In this document: positions 60,244 to 64,000 of the stretch, piece by piece | Numbering within the stretch: the stretch's first letter is position 1 | How the letters are laid out: every line of letters begins with the position of its first letter | Assembly (NCBI RefSeq): GCF_011320075.1 | Contig: NZ_JAANPA010000004.1 | Span: 1 to 64,000 of the forward strand | DNA: 64,000 nt | DNA from: Sphingosinicella sp. YJ22 | GTDB lineage: Bacteria > Pseudomonadota > Alphaproteobacteria > Sphingomonadales > Sphingomonadaceae | Reading direction: 5' to 3' | The notes under the pieces: model-generated | Seen by the model: the letters and a program-made list of their open reading frames with translations, nothing else | What the model was told of the DNA's origin: nothing | The model's database searches: none | Program-made: the position numbers and the translations under genes

Positions 60244-61404
60244 TTAGCGCGAAATGCGGTCGGCCAGCAGTGCGACGGTGAGGCCGTAGAAGTTCGAGCA
60301 ATTGTAATCGAGGATGACCCGGTAGTTCTGCGTCAGCAGGTAAGCGGGCGCGCCGGGACCGTCGGGCTCGAGCAAGGAGGCCATCTCGGTGTCGGCGATG
60401 CGGGCCGAGCCGGTCGGGACGACTCCGAGGCGGCGCCATTCGGCCATGCTCAGCCAGCGGCTGTGACGGTCGAACACGCGGGCGCAACGCGGCGCGCGCA
60501 GATTGTTGCGCACCGCGGCGCGGTCGAAGCCGGCCGGAACCCGCGCCTCGACGCCCCACGGCACGTTCGGCCTCCAGCCGGCGTTGCTGAGGTAATTGGC
60601 GATCGAGGCGAGCGCGTCGATATGGCTGTTCCAGATGTCGGCGCGGCCGTCGCCGTCGCCGTCGACTCCGAGGCGGATATAGACCGAGGGGAGGAATTGC
60701 GACTGACCGGTGGCGCCGGCCCAGCTGCCCTTCAGGGTCGAGCGCGAGAAGCCGCGCTCGGCCATCTTCAAAGTGGCGACGAACTCGGTGGTGAACAGAT
60801 CGCGGCGGCGGCCGTCATAAGCGAGGCTGGCGAGGCTGTTCAAAAGGTCGAAATCGCCCATGATCCGGCCGAACGACGTCTCCTTGCCCCAGATCGCGAC
60901 GACGACCGAGGGATCGACTCCGTAGCGCTGGCGGATGACGTTCAATGCACCGATATTGTCGGCGTAGCGGCTGCGCCCCTGGGCGACGAGCGACGGGGTG
61001 ACGTGGCGCGCGAGATAGGGCGCGAACGGCGGGCTCGCAGTGCCCGGCGCGCCGCCCGGCTGCTGGCGGTCGAGCTGCACGGTACGCGGCGAGAAGGCAA
61101 GGGTCGGGAAGATTCGGTCGATCGTCTCGGGGCGGACGCCCTCGGCGAGCGCGGCCTGGCGTAGACGCGGCAGATAGGCCCGGAAGCCGTCGTCGCTCAA
61201 TCCGCTGACCTGGATCGCCGTGGTCGAGGCGGCGGTCACGGTGGCCGCGAGGGCCGGCACCGCCGCCGGTCGAGGACCGCTTGCAACCGCGGCCGGAACG
61301 CTGCGGCCGACCAGCATGGCGGACCGCACGCCCTGGGCCTGATCGGCGGCGCCGCCGCCGATGGTGAAGCTGGCAAGCAGGAAGGACAGGGTATTCAGCA
61401 GCAT
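60244..61404 (-). CDS. lytic murein transglycosylase (MltB type, GH103)
   Basis: A 386-residue exported enzyme. The SLT_2 domain spans about 70-350; the catalytic glutamate is in AIWGKETSFGR, and GATGQSQFLPSVY plus DGDGDGRADIW are typical MltB segments. Its N-terminus MLLNTLSFLLASFTIGG is a weak signal without a lipobox, so it is likely a soluble form rather than a lipoprotein. The C-terminal YLLTQNYRVILDYNCSNFYGL is conserved. AGAGGTGAG precedes ATG 61404. Confidence 0.92.
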   Translation of the reverse strand: MLLNTLSFLLASFTIGGGAADQAQGVRSAMLVGRSVPAAVASGPRPAAVPALAATVTAASTTAIQVSGLSDDGFRAYLPRLRQAALAEGVRPETIDRIFPTLAFSPRTVQLDRQQPGGAPGTASPPFAPYLARHVTPSLVAQGRSRYADNIGALNVIRQRYGVDPSVVVAIWGKETSFGRIMGDFDLLNSLASLAYDGRRRDLFTTEFVATLKMAERGFSRSTLKGSWAGATGQSQFLPSVYIRLGVDGDGDGRADIWNSHIDALASIANYLSNAGWRPNVPWGVEARVPAGFDRAAVRNNLRAPRCARVFDRHSRWLSMAEWRRLGVVPTGSARIADTEMASLLEPDGPGAPAYLLTQNYRVILDYNCSNFYGLTVALLADRISR

Positions 61405-61456
61405 TCACTCACCTCTTCCCGGGACTATGTCACGGACTGGTTGTTCCATGAAAGAC

Positions 61457-61485
61457 TTGACATGGCCCTTCGCTGAATGCGTTGC
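61457..61485 (+). promoter_or_regulatory. putative promoter of tRNA-Ser
   Basis: A perfect -35 hexamer in the alphaproteobacterial form CTTGACA lies at 61456-61462. The matching -10 (around 61480-61485, CGTTGC) is weak, so only the -35 is convincing. It is 35 bp upstream of the tRNA 5' end. Confidence 0.45.
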
Positions 61486-61497
61486 GCCAGAACGGAC

Positions 61498-61587
61498 GGA
61501 TGGGTGGCCGAGTGGTTTAAGGCAGCGGTCTTGAAAACCGCCGTGGGTGCAAGCCCACCGTGGGTTCGAATCCCACCCCATCCGCCA
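61498..61587 (+). tRNA. tRNA-Ser (anticodon TGA)
   Basis: 90 nt including the encoded CCA. The acceptor GGATGGG pairs with CCCATCC, with G as discriminator. The anticodon arm reads GCGGTCTTGAAAACCGC, giving TGA. A long variable arm (CGTGGGTGCAAGCCCACCG) marks it as class II. It decodes UCA and probably other UCN codons. Confidence 0.97.
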
Positions 61588-61693
61588 ACCTCCTGATTCT
61601 TTTGTGAAATAGCAGACTAGCGGGGAACCGCGCGCTACCGTAACCTCCCTGTAGTGGACGGCCCATGAGAGGCCGCCGGCGGGGGAATGCGGG

Positions 61694-62944
61694 ATGGCGG
61701 AAGGGAATCGCGGTCACATCAGGCTCACGTCGCACCCGGGGTCGCGGGGGCCGGCGCGCTTCCCGCTTCGCTGGGGCGCGGAGAGCGCGGCCGAGCGCGG
61801 GCCGGTGATCGCGACGGTCAATGCCGGCGCGGACCGCAACGCGATCGGCGCTCATGGCGGCTCCTATTCGATCTACCGCGCGCTCGCGATCTCGTCCGGG
61901 GCGATGGACCCGCAGGCGCGGCCCGATCTCAACGACACTTCGCCGGTGTGCGAGATCGGCCCGCACCCGCAATGGGCCGATCCGGGCAAGATCGTCTCGC
62001 TCGACCCCTGGGGCCACCGCGTCGCGCACGATTTCGCCGAGCTGATCACGCAAGGCGTCGACCTTCGCCCGTCGATCGCGATCACCAAGGCGCGGCTGAC
62101 CCTGCACGAGATCAAGGAGGCTATCACCGCCGGGCGGCTCGCGGTCGACGGCGACATCGTCCACGAGGCCGGCGACGTGTCGGTCACCAAGATCGCGGTC
62201 GATCCGGTGTGGTGGCTGCCGGGCGTGGCCGAGCGGTTCGGGGTCAAGGAGGGCGACCTTCGCCGCTGCCTGTTCGAGCAGACCGGCGGCATGTATCCGG
62301 AACTGGTCACGCGCCCGGACCTCAGCGTGTTCCTGCCGCCGATCGGGGGCATGACGCTCTATATTTTCGGCGACCCGGAGGCGTTGGGCGAGAAGAAGCT
62401 CACCTGCCGCGTCCATGACGAGTGCAACGGCTCCGACGTGTTCGGCTCCGACATCTGCACCTGCCGGCCCTATCTCACCCACGGCATCGAGGAAGCGACG
62501 CGGGCGGCGCAGGACGGCGGGGTCGGCCTCATCGTCTACAACCGCAAGGAAGGCCGAGCGCTCGGCGAAGTGACGAAATTCCTCGTCTACAACGCCCGCA
62601 AGCGTCAGCCCGGCGGCGACCAGGCGGCGACCTATTTCGAGCGGACCGAATGCGTCGCCGGAGTTCAGGACGCGCGCTTCCAGCAGCTGATGCCCGACGT
62701 CATCCACTGGCTCGGGATCAGCCGCATCGACCGCTTTGTGTCGATGTCGAACATGAAATATGACGCGTTGGTCGGCGGCGGGATCGATATCGGCGAGCGA
62801 GTCCCGATCCCCGCCGAGCTGGTGCCCCCCGACGCCAGCGTCGAGATGGAAGCGAAGAAGGCCGCGGGCTATTTCACGCCCGAGGGCGCGCCGAGCGAGG
62901 AGGCGCTCAAGAAGGTGGTCGGCCGCGACCTCGGGAAATTCTGA
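61694..62944 (+). CDS. URC1-type GTP cyclohydrolase II-like protein (uracil catabolism)
   Basis: A 416-residue protein. The C-terminal ~200 residues are GTP cyclohydrolase II-like: zinc ligands C244, C255 and C257 (DECNGSDVFGSDICTC) keep the exact 11- and 2-residue spacing of RibA. YNRKEGRALGE replaces the usual YLRQEGRGIG. The N-terminal ~200 residues (HIRLTSHPGSRGPARFPLRWG) are not the RibB domain of bifunctional riboflavin enzymes. The variant active site, the N-terminal domain and the DUF1688 neighbour together identify URC1 of the yeast-type uracil-degradation route rather than riboflavin synthesis. Confidence 0.85.
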   Translation: MAEGNRGHIRLTSHPGSRGPARFPLRWGAESAAERGPVIATVNAGADRNAIGAHGGSYSIYRALAISSGAMDPQARPDLNDTSPVCEIGPHPQWADPGKIVSLDPWGHRVAHDFAELITQGVDLRPSIAITKARLTLHEIKEAITAGRLAVDGDIVHEAGDVSVTKIAVDPVWWLPGVAERFGVKEGDLRRCLFEQTGGMYPELVTRPDLSVFLPPIGGMTLYIFGDPEALGEKKLTCRVHDECNGSDVFGSDICTCRPYLTHGIEEATRAAQDGGVGLIVYNRKEGRALGEVTKFLVYNARKRQPGGDQAATYFERTECVAGVQDARFQQLMPDVIHWLGISRIDRFVSMSNMKYDALVGGGIDIGERVPIPAELVPPDASVEMEAKKAAGYFTPEGAPSEEALKKVVGRDLGKF

Positions 62945-62950
62945 CGTCAC

Positions 62951-64000
62951 ATGACCCACGACCATGAAGCGCTTCGCCGCTTGCTGAGTGCGGCGGCGGT
63001 CCGCGAGCGGGGGCACGAGATGCTGGAGCTCGCCCTCGACGGCAAGGTCGACGGCTGGCGGGTGGATCCGTCGCGGCTCGGCGACGCCGCCGAGCTCACC
63101 GTCGAGGTGACCCGCCAGAGCTATCCGGAGCTCGACATCCCGTTTCACGCGCGCTGGCGTCACTTCATCGCCGGCGATCCGCAGCTGCCGCCAAGCGACG
63201 AGCGGGCGGCGCGGGCGCGGGCGGCGTTCGACCTCGTCATCCTGTCGGTGCTGCTCGACGCGGGCGCGGGGCCGGACTGGCGGTACCGGGACCGCGGCCT
63301 CACCTATTCGCGGTCCGAGGGGCTGGCGGTGGCGAGCCAGCGCATGTTCGAGGCCGGCGCCTTTTCCGCGGAAGCCGCCTCCCCGCTCCGCGCCGACGGA
63401 GGCGCGCTCGCCGACCTCCAGGCGGCGTCTCTTGCGGCCGGCTTCCAGGTCGATGACGTCAATCCGCTGGTCGGCCTCGACGGGCGCGCGGCGCTGATCC
63501 GGCGGCTCGGCGCCCAGGTCTTGGCCCGACCGGATCTGTTTGCGGCCGAAGGCGCGGCGCGGCCTGGCGGACTTTATGACGTTCTGGCGTCACGCGCCGC
63601 GGGCGGGAGGCTTCCGGCGGCGGCGATCCTCCAGCTTCTGCTCGAGGCGCTGGGGCCGATCTGGCAAGACCGGCTTGTCTTGGACGGAGTCGCGCTCGGC
63701 GACTGCTGGCGGCATCCGGCGATGCGACGCGATGACGTCACCGATGGTCTCGTGCCGCTCCACAAGCTGTCGCAATGGCTGGCTTATTCGCTGATCGAGC
63801 CGTTGCAGGACGCGGGCATCGAGGTCGTGGACATCGACGGGCTCACCGGCCTCGCTGAATATCGCAACGGCGGCCTGTTCGTTGACACCGGCGTGCTACA
63901 GCTCACCGATCCAAGCGACGCCGAACGCGCGCATCATGTCTCGGATCCGCTCATCGTCGCCTGGCGCGCGATGACCGTGGCCCTGCTCGACCGGATGGCG
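62951..64000 (+). CDS. URC4/urg3 family protein (DUF1688), partial at window end
   Basis: 350 residues are visible from ATG 62951, six bases after the upstream stop; the frame is still open at the window edge. DUF1688 stretches are clear: ELDIPFHARWRHF, AAFDLVILSVLLDAGAGPDW, YSRSEGLAVASQRMFEAGAF, NPLVGLDGRAALIRRLG, VPLHKLSQWLAYSLIEPL and LTGLAEYRNGGLFVDTGVL. In yeasts URC4 is required with URC1 for growth on uracil; its reaction is not firmly established. Pairing with the URC1 homologue makes an operon very likely. Confidence 0.9.
   Translation, partial: MTHDHEALRRLLSAAAVRERGHEMLELALDGKVDGWRVDPSRLGDAAELTVEVTRQSYPELDIPFHARWRHFIAGDPQLPPSDERAARARAAFDLVILSVLLDAGAGPDWRYRDRGLTYSRSEGLAVASQRMFEAGAFSAEAASPLRADGGALADLQAASLAAGFQVDDVNPLVGLDGRAALIRRLGAQVLARPDLFAAEGAARPGGLYDVLASRAAGGRLPAAAILQLLLEALGPIWQDRLVLDGVALGDCWRHPAMRRDDVTDGLVPLHKLSQWLAYSLIEPLQDAGIEVVDIDGLTGLAEYRNGGLFVDTGVLQLTDPSDAERAHHVSDPLIVAWRAMTVALLDRMA

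Noticed and set aside
61694-62944. Annotation as riboflavin gene ribA or ribBA
   Set aside because: The N-terminal half is not a RibB domain, the active-site segment differs from RibA, and the next gene is DUF1688; the URC1 identity fits better.

Overview
The window is a high-G+C alphaproteobacterial chromosome segment, most likely from a sphingomonad (Sphingomonadaceae). Supporting signs are the atpHAGDC operon without the F0 genes, a fused ispDF, a lone cpaF, DUF6265 and GFA proteins, dusB-ntrY-ntrX-hfq-hflX synteny, and palindromic repeats of a type common in this group. A CtrA-type site (TTAA-N7-TTAA) at 273-287 also fits. No insertion sequence, integrase, CRISPR array or rRNA was seen. 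Almost everything is ordinary chromosomal housekeeping sequence.

Layout. 1-5 kb: a cut-off unknown gene with a CtrA-like site, cysQ, a deoxyinosine glycosylase, a GFA protein, a two-gene membrane unit (ABA4-like plus partner) opposite a TetR regulator with a palindromic operator, and a LigB/DODA dioxygenase. 5-11 kb: an MHS transporter with an extra periplasmic domain, alanine racemase, and a polyhydroxyalkanoate group (thiolase, PhaC-like hydrolase, phaR) in which phaC and phaR have start codons sharing two bases. 11-20 kb: an exported methyltransferase-like protein, cpaF, an EamA transporter, DUF6265 and the F1 ATP synthase operon. 20-30 kb: an unknown gene, DUF1203, ada, a membrane S1C protease, gyrA (preceded by a 30-bp alternating purine/pyrimidine tract), an S46 peptidase and a fatty acid desaturase.

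30-38 kb: tRNA-Pro, then an A+T-richer spacer with a good sigma70-type promoter driving a 774-residue metzincin-like protease with no signal peptide, followed across a terminator by a small unknown protein. After these come an M28 peptidase, ettA and a gamma-glutamyltransferase. 38-51 kb: putP, carbonic anhydrase, lipA, a COQ10-type START protein, pncC, ispDF, dusB, ntrY, ntrX (without GAFTGA), an Hfq with two Sm domains in one chain, and hflX, whose conserved N-terminus appears to start at a CTG overlapping the hfq stop.

51-61 kb: a frameshifted gene in a lower-G+C patch, then a long minus-strand block in transcription order mltB, dac, tmk, holB, metG, tatD, MBL hydrolase, aspartic protease and mazG. 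This block is interrupted by an opposing L,D-transpeptidase gene with its own terminator and by a nested inverted repeat. 61-64 kb: tRNA-Ser, then two genes of the URC uracil-degradation pathway (URC1-type GTP cyclohydrolase II-like protein and a DUF1688/URC4 protein cut by the window end).

The most interesting items are the tandem Hfq with the CTG-started hflX, the orphan metzincin module, the Z-DNA-prone tract upstream of gyrA, the CtrA-like site, and the URC pair.
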